Source: Ziziphus jujuba (lineage: Eukaryota; Streptophyta; Magnoliopsida; Rosales; Rhamnaceae). Taken from it: a stretch of 64,000 nt of DNA. Positions 45,420 to 55,830 of this stretch are shown here, in pieces. Below the pieces are notes generated by a model, which worked only from the letters and a program-made list of their open reading frames with translations, made no database searches and was not told where the DNA came from. The DNA lies in assembly GCF_031755915.1 (NCBI RefSeq), contig NC_083383.1, forward strand, positions 19,395,001 through 19,459,000, given 5' to 3'. Made by a program: the position numbers and the translations under genes. How positions within the stretch are numbered: position 1 is the first letter of the stretch; each line of letters opens with the position of its first letter.

Positions 45420-46071
45420 CCTATGATAGTGTGATGGTACGAATCACTTCCGCATGGCTCCTTTCATTTGTTGCCATGTAGTAATCAAGTCATCGCCAAC
45501 TCTCCTTCGGGTGTTTTCCTCATTGGTCCACCATTGGAGTGCATAATGGCCAAACTCCATTGCTGCCAATTTCACCTTCTTAGCCTCTGAATAATTATGG
45601 CGGTCAAATATCATTTCCATCTTTTCTTCCCACTCCAAATAAGCTTCGGGATCACTTTTACCCATAAAAGGTGGGATGTTAACCTTGATATTTCCCAAAT
45701 CATCATCTGTATCTTCCCTCCTATATCTCCCATGGCCAGCTCTATCTTGGACAGCAAAGGTTTCGTCCATACCTTCCTCAAAGTCGCCGTCGAATGGCTC
45801 CTCATCAAATTCCTCTCTCGGCCTCGGCCTTGTCCTCCATGGAATTCTTGCCTATTTCTTGTATTCGGCCTTCCTTGTGAGGCTTCTAGTCTCCCACTCT
45901 TTGATTCACATGCTCAACTTGACCACTAACCCATTTTATTGATTCCAAAACAGCTCTCATGTCCACTTGGTCTCCACTCCCAGTAGCTCGGTCATCGCCA
46001 TGGAATGCTACGGACTCTTCCTCATTGATCCTCAAGGGTGGATCCCCTCTTCTTATTCTAGAATCTGCCAT
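45420..46071 (-). pseudogene. Element G N-terminal gag (two lesions)
   Basis: ATG at 46071 starts MADSRIRRGDPPLRINEEES. A 1 nt deletion near 45890 (consensus AGAATGGACAGG) shifts the frame into TAG at 45886-45888. The correct frame resumes and is open from at least 45770: GNIKVNIPPFMGKSDPEAYL, EWEEKMEMIFDRHNYSEAKK, VKLAAMEFGHYALQWWTNEE. It stops at a TGA (45444-45446) where other copies have CGA, a single C-to-T change, and stays in the same frame as the 780-codon frame below. Confidence 0.85.
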
Positions 46072-47184
46072 GTTAGTAAAATACTGTAAAAATAAAATAA
46101 ATCCTCACAATATTCACTCCCTCACGTGTTTCACTCAAACAAGGTCTCGACACTTGTGTTTGCACACTAGTTTCGGCTTTTACCCTCTTTTAAGCTCACA
46201 CACTCTTGCCTTTTTCCACTCAATGAATTATCTCAAAGTTCTATTTAAAACACCCACAAAACAGAAATTAGATCATTAGTATGTTTTAATTAAACTTATC
46301 AACAAAACAGTAAGCAAAAATAAACAAATACCGAACGGAATGAAAATACCTATTTTCGGTTTTTCTAGACAAAATAAAGCAAATTAATGAGAAAACTTTG
46401 GAATTTTGAAGAACTGGACCAGATGGTAATAGATTATGAGTTCAAGAATAACATTTTAGAAAAAGAAATTCAAATATGAACAAGAATCAAAGAGAACAAA
46501 AATATAGAAAACTTGTTGCTTGTTGTTTTTCGTAATTCAAGTTTTGTATCAATTCCTTTAACTAATTTTAATCGAAATAATTTAAGCACCCAAAATCCAA
46601 ATATCCAGCAGCAAAAATAATTTCCCAGAAACTCAAATATTGAATAAATAATCAAAAAACAAACAGCTCCAACAAATTTCCAGCAAACAAATCAAATTCC
46701 AACAAACCGAAATATTTTTATTTTTTTATTCGGCTTTCCCTTTTTTTTTTTTTTTTTTACTCACAGAACATAAACAACTGCAGTAGCAAGAATAATTACC
46801 AAAATTGCAATTCCAACTCCAAAACAAACACCAAACCCGTGACCTCCAAATAAACAAAATGTGCAGTTTTTTTTTTTTTTTAAATGTTGCCGCAAACTTT
46901 TTTTTTTTTTTTGAATATATGAATGCAAATATTTAAGACTAAACAGCAAAGGAAAATCAACAAAAACAAAAATTAACGAGAACAATGATGAAAGACAACC
47001 AACAAACTAGGAAAAAAATACGGTAAAACTAGGAAATCCTAATTCAACTAGGAATGATTTTTTTTTTTTTTTAAGATGCAGAACGTGGATAGGATGTATG
47101 CAACCTTAACCTAATGCTAAAATTGCAGAATAACACAAAAACAATTAAAGCAAATAAAGATAGATCAAACCTGAACAAAATTTA
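46072..47184 (-). other. Element G untranslated leader
   Basis: ~1.1 kb between primer site and gag ATG. Long T runs on + (46740-46760, 46868-46882, 46899-46913, 47048-47062) are A tracts in the transcript. GTGTCGAGACCTTGTTTGAG is conserved just before gag. No open frame. Confidence 0.6.
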
Positions 47185-47196
47185 GCTCTGATACCA
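47185..47196 (-). other. Primer binding site, element G
   Basis: Exact TGGTATCAGAGC on -, complementary to initiator tRNA-Met, 2 bases from the 5' LTR. Confidence 0.92.
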
Positions 47197-47198
47197 AA

Positions 47199-48333
47199 TG
47201 ATACGAACCTAGGACGACCTGCTCCTAAACCCGTATTATATTAGCCCGGATCTTAATTAAGTTCAAGTTCTAATGGATTAGACCTCAACCTCTAACCAAC
47301 CTGTGGTTAGAAACCTTGGTATAATGTAGACGCCACAATAGGGGATGGAAAACCTATTGATAAGTCAAACTAAAACAACCAATTCTCTAATGGTGTTTTA
47401 GGTGTTCTCAAAGAACAAAGAGATAATTAATCTCACAAATATTTTCTTAATCAAATCAAAGTTGTATTCTTATTGAAAAATAAGCCTTTAAATAGGCTAC
47501 AAAGCCACGAAATAAAACCCTAAAAATAAAGAAAAACCAGCCACCACACATAAAGAAACATAGTTGGCTGAAACTATACTTCCTTTCCTAATCTAAGTTT
47601 GATTAATTAATTCCTTTATGTTAAATTAGGAATTAATTAATTTACAATGGAAAGAATAAAATAAAAACCTTCCAAAAGTTATTTTTCCAGAAAATAAATA
47701 AATAAAAGCCAAAAAGTAATGGTAGTTTCCTAAAACAAAAAGTAAAAACAAATTAGGAAACTAAAAATGCTAGTCTTTTGATCAAGTTGACTTTGATCAA
47801 TCTTTGACCTCTTTGAGCTTCAAATCAGCTTCTAGATGCTTTTTAGGATGCCAAATAAGCTGAATATGAAGTCCCACACGTTGCCCATGCTTGGAAAAAT
47901 AAGAAAAGGCTAATACAGTAAAATACAGTAAAGCCAGCAAGCAATACAGCAAATTCGGCCAAATTGTTGATGCTGTCCGTACAAGCCCTTTTTGATTGCA
48001 TTTGAAGCTGCTTTAACTTGATTCCATGACCTCTTAGGCATATTTATTGAACCCATAAAGCATTGGAACCATTTCATGCTTCTCGGACTCCAAAAATGTA
48101 CCAAAACCGTCACCCGAGTCCGTATCGACTTCCACCACTTGGATGCTTAGAATAGGCTTTGTATCTTCAAGTATGGACAAGCTCTGTTGAGATTGATTAC
48201 CCCCTGTATAAATACTCCCAGGTTGTCCTTAAATCTCTTAATGTGAGCTCTTGTGATTGGCCTAGTTTTCATCCGTGTCGAGTCAGCACCCCAGCAGGTT
48301 ATCGGTTGAGCGGGCTCGGGCGGAATCACATCA
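47199..48333 (-). repeat. Element G 5' LTR
   Basis: 1135 bp, almost identical to 42072-43206. Ends GGAATCACATCA followed by the CCACC duplication. Confidence 0.95.
47487..47494 (-). promoter_or_regulatory. Putative LTR core promoter (TATA-like), element G
   Basis: TATTTAAA on -, within CCTATTTAAAGGCTTATTTTTC, is conserved in every F1 LTR seen here, and GGCTTATTTTTCAAT follows. Its place ~290 bp from the LTR 3' end suits the U3/R boundary. Transcription start not determined. Confidence 0.45.
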
Positions 48334-48338
48334 CCACC

Positions 48339-48884
48339 CTTGGAGTCCATAATGTCCAAACTCCGTTGCTGCCAATTTAACTTTCTTGGCCCCTAAATAA
48401 TTGTGACAATAAAAAATCATTTCCATACGCTCATCCCATTCAAAGTAAACCTCCGGATCACTTTTTCCCATGAAAGGTGGTATGTTTACCATGATATTCC
48501 CACGATCATCATCTTCATTCCTTGTTGGTCTCCCATGGATTGGCCTTCCCTGAGGTTTAAAAATTTCATCGCTTATCCAAGTCATCTCCTTGCCTTTCCT
48601 GAATTCTTCTCTAAATTGCCCTCGGCCTCTTCGACCTCGACCTCAGCCTCCATGAGCAATAAACATTGTATTTAGCACTCTTTTTTTGATATTTTTAACC
48701 TGTCCATCCTTTGATTTATGTGATCAAATTGAGCATTCATCTGCTGTAATTGTTCCAAGACGGCTCGCATGTCCATGTGCTCAGCTCCACTTCCCGTAGC
48801 TTGGGAATCTCCTTTAAATCCTTCAAACTCTTCTTCATTAATTCTCAATGGTGGATCTCCTTTTCTCACCCTTAAATCTGCCAT
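48339..48884 (-). pseudogene. Element F N-terminal half of gag
   Basis: ATG at 48884 gives MADLRVRKGDPPLRINEEEF, FKGDSQATGSGAEHMDMRAV, LEQLQQMNAQFDHINQRMDR, then a frame break near 48672. It resumes as DDDRGNIMVNIPPFMGKSDP and VKLAATEFGHYGLQ up to the element G insertion. With 40921-42071 it forms one gag split by G. Confidence 0.85.
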
Positions 48885-49542
48885 GTTAGTATGAATAACA
48901 CAAAAATAAAATAGGACCTCACCAAATTCACTCCCTTACGTGGTTTACTCAATCAAGATCTCCACATTCGTGTTTGTGCATTAGTTTCGGCTTTTACCCT
49001 GTTTTAAGTTCACACTCTCTTGCCTTTTTTCACTCAAAAAATTTGCTCAAAATTCTTATTAAAACACCCACTAAATAGAAATTAGATCACAAATATGTTT
49101 TAATTAAACTCATCAACAAAATAGTAGCAAAAAGCAAGCAATACCGAGTGAATTAATAAAAACTAGTTCTCGGCTTTTCTAGGCAAAAACAAGGTCAATC
49201 AACAAGAAAATTTTTGGAATGAAATAAAAGCTGTCCTGAATATAAATGAAGCAGTGATTCAAGGATAAAATATAGAGAAAGAATTTAAACACGAACAAGA
49301 ATCAATTTGAACAAAAATATAAGAATAATTGTTAGTTGTTGCTCTTGTAATTCAAAGTTTTATATCAAATCCTTTAACTAATTTTAATCCAAATAATTTT
49401 AACATCCAAAATTCAAATATCTAGTAGCAAAAATAAATCTCCAGCAACTTCAAATATTGAATAAATAGTCAACAATTTAGTAGTTCAAAGAAATTTCCAG
49501 CAAACACCAAATACAACAAACCGATATTTTTTTTATTCGGCT

Positions 49543-49566
49543 TTTCTTCTTCTTCTTCTTCTTCTT
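49543..49566. repeat. (TTC)n microsatellite in element F leader
   Basis: About eight TTC units within a pyrimidine-rich stretch of the leader, on +. Confidence 0.8.
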
Positions 49567-50035
49567 TTTTCTTTTTTTCTTTTACTCACAGAATGTAAAA
49601 CAACTCCAGTAGGAAAGATCAACACCAAAAAAATAGCAAGTCCACACCAAAAATCTGCCAAACCCGTGACCTCCAACAATAAAATGCAATTTTTTTTTCT
49701 TTTTTTTTGGTAAATCTATATATGTTGCCACAAACACACTTCTTTTTTTTTTTTTTTTTAATATATGAAAGCAAATATTGTAGTTCAAAACAGTAAGAAA
49801 AATCTAATAAACTAAATTACCAAGAATAATAATGAAGAACAACCAATAAACTAGGAAACAAAAAATACGGTAAAACTAGGAGAACCTAATTTAACTAGGA
49901 ATGGGTTTTTCTTTTTCTTTTTAATATGCAGAATGTGTATGCTGATAGAAGCAACCTTAACCTAATGCTGAAATTTCAGATTAACACAAAATAAATAAAG
50001 CAAATAAATATAGATCAAACCTGAACAAAATCTTA

Positions 50036-50047
50036 GCTCTGATATCA
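50036..50047 (-). other. Primer binding site, element F
   Basis: TGATATCAGAGC on -, one change from TGGTATCAGAGC. Confidence 0.85.
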
Positions 50048-50049
50048 AA

Positions 50050-51167
50050 TGATACGAACCTAGAACGACTTGCACCTAAACTCATATTATATTAGCCTAG
50101 ATCTAATTATGTTCAAGTTCTAATGGTCACATCAACCCCTAACCAACTTGTGATTAGAAAACTTGGTATAAGGAAAATGCCACAATAGGTGATGACTATC
50201 CTATTGATAAGTCAAACTAAAACACTCATTCACTAATGACGTTTTAGGTGTTCAAAGAGAATAAAGATAATTCAATCTCACAAATAATTTTCTGTATTAA
50301 TATTATACTAAATATTATTGATAAAATAATCCCTTAAATAGGCTAAAACTTACAAAATAAAACCCTAATTATCTAGGTAAAACTAGCCACCAAAGAATAG
50401 GAAACCTAGCTTGGCCGAATTTCACCTCCTTTACTAATCTAATTTGGATTAATTAAGTCCTTTATTTTGAATTAGGAATTAAATAATTTACAATGAAAAT
50501 ATAAAATAATAAATTTCCTACATTGATTTTTCCAGCAAATAAATAAATAGAAACCAAATAAAAGACTAATTTCCTAAAACAAAAAGTCAAAATCAAATTA
50601 GGAAACTAGGTGACTAGTTTGACTACTAAGGTATCTTTGACAAATTTTCAGTTGGTTGGGCTCCAAATCAGATTCCATATGCCATGAAGGATTCCAAATA
50701 TGATTAATAATGATTCACACATGTTGCCCCTTGATTGGAATAAATCAAACAAAAAAAAAAGTCAAAGTCAATGGTCAAACAGCACATTTTCGGCCAAATT
50801 GAGATGCTATCTATACAAGTCCTTTTTAGATGCTTTTGATTCTGCATTGGCTGGATTCCATTCCTCTTAATGATATTCATTGAGTTGATAAAGTTTTGGA
50901 ACCATTCCTCACTGTCCGGAGTCCAAATTTGCACGAAAATAGCTACCCAAGTCTGTATCGGCTTCCACCACTCGGATGCTTAGAACGGGCTTTATATCTT
51001 TGGGTATGGACAAGCTCTTTTGAGAATTAACTACTCCCTATATAAATGTTCTTAGGTTGTCCTTAAACCTCTTGGCTTGAGATCTAGTGATTGGCCTAAT
51101 CTTCATCCGTATTGGGTCAGCACCCCAGTGGGTTGTCGTTTGTGTGGGTTCGGGCTGATTTGTATCA
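50050..51167 (-). repeat. Element F 5' LTR
   Basis: 1118 bp, TGATACGAACCTAGAACG to GATTTGTATCA, followed by H LTR sequence TATGGGCATC. Confidence 0.92.
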
Positions 51168-51842
51168 TATGGGCATCATAAATAATCCTATTTGGCATTC
51201 TACATGGCACATTGGATCTGATTTGGAGTCCTTACAAGCTGAAAATTGGTCAAAGTTGCTTAGTAGTCAAACTAGTCAACTAGTTTTCTAATTTGAGTTG
51301 GACTTTTTGTTTTAAAAAATTAGTCTTTTATTTGATTTTTATTTACTTATTTGCTGGACAAAACAACTTCGGAAAGTTATTATTTTATTATTTCCATTAT
51401 ACATAAATGAATTCCTTATTTAAAATAAAGGAATTAATTAATCCAAATTAGTTTAGGAAAGTAGGTAAATTTCGACCAACCCATTGTTTCCTTATCTAAT
51501 GGCCGGTTTTACCAAGCTAAATTAGGGTTTATTGCCTTGTAACTTTAACCTATTTAAAGGTTATTTTTCATGGAATGCACCTTTAATATTATTTAGAAAT
51601 TTATTTGTGAGATAGTGTTCTCTTAGTTCTCTTCGAACACCTAAAACACCGTTAGAAAGTGAGTGTTTTAGTTTAACTTATTAATATCACATCCATCACC
51701 TATTATTGTATCTTCATCATATGCCAAGGCTTTTAGTCACAGGTTGATTAGGGGTTGAGGTGACCATAAGAACTTGAACTTAATTTTTCGATCCAGACTA
51801 ATATAATACGGGTTTAAGCGCGAGTAGAAATATGTTCTATTA
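51168..51842 (+). repeat. Element H 5' LTR, right piece
   Basis: Continues the H LTR from TATGGGCATCATAAATAATC to the end near CTATTA, just before the primer site. The last ~20 bp are diverged from CCTAGATTCGTATCA in the 3' LTR. Confidence 0.88.
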
Positions 51843-51844
51843 TT

Positions 51845-51856
51845 TGGTATCAAAGC
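51845..51856 (+). other. Primer binding site, element H
   Basis: TGGTATCAAAGC, one base from the tRNA-Met complement. Confidence 0.88.
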
Positions 51857-52842
51857 CAAGATTTTGTTTAGGTTTGATCTATCTTGTTTGCTTTATTTTT
51901 GTTTTGTGTTAATCTGCAATTTTAGCATTAGGTTAGGGTTGCATCTATTCGACACGTTCTGCATATAAAAAATAAAATAAAAAATTTTCTGGTCAAATTA
52001 GGTTTCCTTATTTTACAATATTTTTGTCTCCTAGTTTGTTGGTTGTTTTTCATTATTGTTCTTGTTAATTTGGTTTATTGTTGATTTTTCTTTGCTATTT
52101 TAATCTGAATTAGTTGCATTCATATATTCCAAAAAAAAAAAAGATTTGAAAATGTATTGCATAAATCCTAAAAATTGTGCAATTTGTGGCCTCGGGTTTG
52201 GTGGAATTTTCGTGTTGGAATTGCAATTTTTTTTTTTAATTTTGATACTGGAGTGAGTTTATATGCTATGAGTAAAACAAACAAACAAAAAAAAAAGAAA
52301 AAGAAAATTGAAAAGGCCAGTTTTTAGTTACGATTTGGAGTTTGATTTTGTTGCTAGAAAATTGTTGGAGCTGCTGAGATATTGTCTATTTATTCAATAT
52401 TTGGTTGCTGGATATTTGAATTTTGAGTGTTTAAAATTATTGCGATTAAAATTGGTAAAAGATTTGACACAAAGACTTAAATTACAAGAACAACAACCAA
52501 TAACTATTCTATATTTTGTTCGAATTGATTCTTGTTCATTGTTTAAATCTCTTTTCTATATTTTATCCTTAAATTTTTGGTGTCTTAATATTCTGGGCAG
52601 TTTCTTATTGATTCTGAAAATTTGCTTGTTGATTTACCTTGTTTTTGCTTAGAAAGGCTGAGACTAGATTTTATCAATCCGCTCGGTAATTGATTATTTT
52701 TGCTTGCTATTTTGTTGATAAGTTTAAATTAAGGTACACTTGTGTTCTAGTTATTGTTTAAGTGTGTTTTAATTAGAACTTTGAGTTAGTTCTTTAAGTG
52801 GAAAAAATCAAGAGAGCATGACCTCAAAAGAGGGTTAAAAAG
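51857..52842 (+). other. Element H leader, with 5' gag deletion at its end
   Basis: F1 leader with A runs at 52130-52142 and 52282-52302. It normally ends in GTGTCGAGACC and the gag ATG. Here CAAAAGAGGGTTAAAAAGC at ~52822-52840 jumps into mid-gag, so the leader end and first ~110 gag codons are missing. The 114-codon open frame at 52308 is leader sequence without motifs. Confidence 0.6.
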
Positions 52843-53508
52843 CTTTTAAATTGGCAGCTTTTAAATTTGGTCATTATGCACTCCAATGGTGGACAAATGA
52901 GCAAAGTACCCAAAGGAGAGTAGGTGATGAATTGATTGCTACTTGGCGATACATGAAAGAAGCCATGAGGAAGCGATTTGTACTGACTCATTACCACATG
53001 TTGCTACATCAAAGGTTACAATCTTTATCTCAAGGAAATAGGACCGTAGAAGAGTATTACAAGGAGATGGAGATTCTGATGATGAGATTGAGTATGAATG
53101 AGGATCGTGAGGCAACCATGGTAAGGTTTTTGGGTGGTTTGAATCTAGAGATAGCCAATCAAGTGAAGCTACAACAATATGTCGAATTGGATGAGATAAT
53201 TCATGTGGCCATCAAGATTGAAAATCAATTCAAGAGAAGGAGAAGCTCATGGTTTTTGAGGTGTTACATGCAGCAGGAGGACAAATCCAAGTGTTTGGAG
53301 AAGCAATCCCACATATGACAACAAGCCAAAACTGAAGTAAGGTGATGAGAGCACCAATCGGCCAAAAAAGAAAGCCAAGGCCAAATCTGTCTAAGCACTA
53401 AGGAATGAAGGTAAATATGATCCTAAACCTTCTAGAACTCGTGACATTATTTGCTTTAAGTGCCAGGGATGAGGACACATTGCCAATATATGCTCGAATA
53501 GGAGAATC
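52843..53508 (+). pseudogene. Element H gag, N-terminally deleted
   Basis: Open 52851-53318: FKFGHYALQWWTNEQSTQRR, YMKEAMRKRFVLTHYHMLLH, SQGNRTVEEYYKEMEILMMR, FLGGLNLEIANQVKLQQYVE. The frame is lost near 53260. Zinc knuckle at ~53454-53497 reads CFKCQG, stop, GHIANIC; the stop is TGA where CGA is expected. Gag without its N-terminus would not be expected to assemble normally. Confidence 0.85.
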
Positions 53509-54350
53509 ATGGTGCTGAAAGGTAATGGTGAGTTAGAATCTGAAAGTGAACGAAGTGAAGGTGAAACCAAGCAAGAAAAGGAAGACAATGCAGATGAAGC
53601 CGAGAACCTAAATGCTTCCAATGTTGAATTGAGCTTGGTGACTAGGATAGTCTTGATCGTGTACAAAGATGAGGATCAAATTCAAATAGATAACATCTTG
53701 CACATTCGTTGTGAAATCCAAGGTAAGGTTTGTAGTATGATAATTGACAGTGAGAGTCGTGCAAATGTAATTAGTAATGTTGTGGTCAAAAAATTAAGCT
53801 TAGTAACAATTAAACATCGCAAACCATATAGATTACAATGGCTAAATAATAGTGGTGAAATGAATCTAAACAAACAAGTCAAAGTAAAATTCAACATTGA
53901 TACATATGTAGTGTGTGATGTTGTGCCTATGCATGTCAGACATATTTTATTAGGTAGACCATGGCAATTTGACAAAGATAATATACATTAAGGTCGAGAG
54001 AATGCTATTATTTTTCAATTTAAAGGCAAAATGGTCAAGCTGGAACCATTAACTCCTAATGAGGTATTTAGAGACCAATTTCAAATATGACAAAGGAGGG
54101 AGGCCGAAAAGCTCAAAGAAAGAACTAGTGTGGCACCCATGGGTCCAACTCCTATCCAAAGGGGCAAGACTGAACAAGACCAACGAAGTAAGTGTCCTAA
54201 ACTTAAACTTGAGGGGAAAGAAAGAGAGAAAGCCAAGAGGGTGAAAAAGGATGAAAAAGTCGAGAGTGGAAAAAAATTGGACAAAGCCGAGAATGAGAGT
54301 AAAGGTGAGATGGCCGAGAGAGAGAGAGAGAAAAAGTGAGGAAAGATAAG
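53509..54350 (+). pseudogene. Element H protease and linker
   Basis: Open for 160 codons: acidic spacer (ESESERSEGETKQEKEDN), then GKVCSMIIDSESRANVISNV, KKLSLVTIKHRKPYRLQWLN and HILLGRPWQFDKDNIH. The catalytic DSG is DSE. A charged linker (ESGKKLDKAENESKGEMAER) follows in shifted frames to ~54340. Confidence 0.85.
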
Positions 54351-54489
54351 AAAAATATAAATTTCTATCTTAGTTTTGGGAATGTTAATAAAGCAATAAG
54401 AAACCCTTGCTGGTCATGATTTACAAAGATGCATATTTAAATTAACAAGCTAATCCTGAATAACTTAAATTGCCAAGTTCTATTTCTTC

Positions 54490-55220
54490 CCTTTTACAGG
54501 AATTTGATGATGTCTTTCCGGATAAAATTCCTAATGGTTTACCACCTATTAGAGAGATTGAACATCAAATTGATTTTGTGCCGGGAGCTGCAATTACTAA
54601 TAGACCTACATATAGAAGTAATCCCGAGGAGATGAAGGAACTATAAAGACAAGTAAGTGAATTACTTGACAGAGGTTATATTATGGAAAGTATGAGTCCA
54701 TGTGCTATTCCAGTTTTATTAGTTCCTAAGAAAGATGGATAATGGCACATGTGTGTTGATTGTAAAGCTATAAATAATATTACCATTAAGTATAGACATC
54801 CAATTCCTAAATTATATGATATGCTTGATGAATTGCATGGTGCTTGCATATTTTCAAAAATTGATCTTAAAAATGGGTATCATCAAATTGGGATGAAAGA
54901 GGGTGATGAATGGAAAACAACATTTAAAACTAAATATGGATTGTATGAATGGTTAGTGATGCCTTTTGGTTTAACTAATGCACCTAGTACTTTCATGAGG
55001 TTAATGAATCATTTGGTAAATTTGTAGTTGTATATTTTGATGATATTTTAGTGTATAGCCAAAACCTTTATGAGCATGTAGGACATCTTAGGTAAATTTT
55101 AAACAATGTTAGGAAAGAAAGTTATTTGCTAACATGAAAAAGTATGATTTTTGCAACGATGAACTTGTTTTCCTAGTAGTTGTTGTAAGTGCTACAGGAA
55201 TTAAAGTTGATCAATCCAAG
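54490..55220 (+). pseudogene. Element H reverse transcriptase
   Basis: [100 protein letters not shown] and [15 protein letters not shown] are all recognisable. ~8 residues (IRPLIGK) are deleted at ~55015, with a frameshift, after which [14 protein letters not shown] carries an intact YFDD. Stops at ~54644, 54739 and 55094. This is the better-preserved RT of the window. Confidence 0.9.
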
Positions 55221-55830
55221 CTGCAAGCAATCCAAGAGTGGCCGAAACCTACCTCTATTACCCAGGTGATGAGCTTTCATGGTTTGGCTAGTTTCTAATA
55301 AACATTTGTCAAAGATTTTAGCACCATCGCAGCACTTTTGACCGAAGTTGTAAAGAAGAATGTTGGCTTCAAATGAGGGGAAGTACAAGATAAATATTTT
55401 AATTTGTTGAAAGAAAAATTAACTAATGCACCTTTACTAGTTTTGCCTAATTTTTCTAAAACTTATGAAATTCAGTGTGATGCTTCAGGTGTAGGTATTG
55501 GAGCTACTTTAATGTAAAAAGGAAGACCCATAGACTACTTTAGTGAGAAATTGAATGGATGCCCTAAACTACCCGACCTATGACAAAGAGATGTATGCTT
55601 TGGTGAGAGCTTTAGAAACATGGCAACATTACTTAATGCCGAAGGAGTTTATGATTCATACGGATCATAAATCTTTGAAGCACATTAGAGGTCAAAGGAA
55701 GCTCAACTGAAGGCATGCTAAGTGGATTGAGTTCATTGAGACTTTTCCTTATGTCATCCACTACAAGAAAGGTAAGGAAAATGTGGTCACCGATGCATTA
55801 TCCCGAAGGTATATATTATTTTCTATCTTA
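55221..55830 (+). pseudogene. Element H RT connection and RNase H
   Basis: Connection: [17 protein letters not shown]..., with stops. RNase [19 protein letters not shown] (catalytic Asp), YFSEKLNG, frameshift, then [53 protein letters not shown]. The TDH motif (catalytic Asp) is retained. Confidence 0.85.

Larger units (their letters stand above)
42072..48333 (-). mobile_element. Element G: youngest, near-intact non-autonomous F1 retrotransposon (6262 bp)
   Basis: Two LTRs of equal length (1135 bp each; 42072-43206 and 47199-48333) differ at about 16 positions by eye, ~98.6% identity. Perfect target duplication CCACC (42067-42071, 48334-48338). The insertion lies inside gag of element F; removing it restores the WWTN...FGHY frame region. 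Internal order on -: exact tRNA-Met primer site, ~1.1 kb leader, gag, zinc knuckle, intact DSG protease, two linkers, scar, tail, polypurine tract. RT, RNase H and integrase core are absent. Only a 1 nt deletion and one nonsense codon break the coding region. Confidence 0.95.
37889..51167 (-). mobile_element. Element F: non-autonomous F1 retrotransposon in element H's 5' LTR, hosting G
   Basis: 3' LTR 37889-40111 (split by a solo LTR), internal 40112-42071 and 48339-50049 (split by element G), 5' LTR 50050-51167. Right flank TATGG (51168-51172) matches H LTR sequence exactly at that point; the left flank was deleted. The internal region without G is ~3.7 kb and has gag, protease, linker, scar and tail but no RT, RNase H or integrase core. 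Confidence 0.9.

Noticed and set aside
45597..45942. Frames of 88-110 codons on + opposite element G gag
   Set aside because: They are antisense shadows of the gag frame, rich in Ser, Leu and Pro as expected for antisense of acidic coding sequence.
52308..52652. 114-codon open frame on + in element H as a gene
   Set aside because: It sits in the untranslated leader, which drifts freely among F1 copies and has no shared frame.
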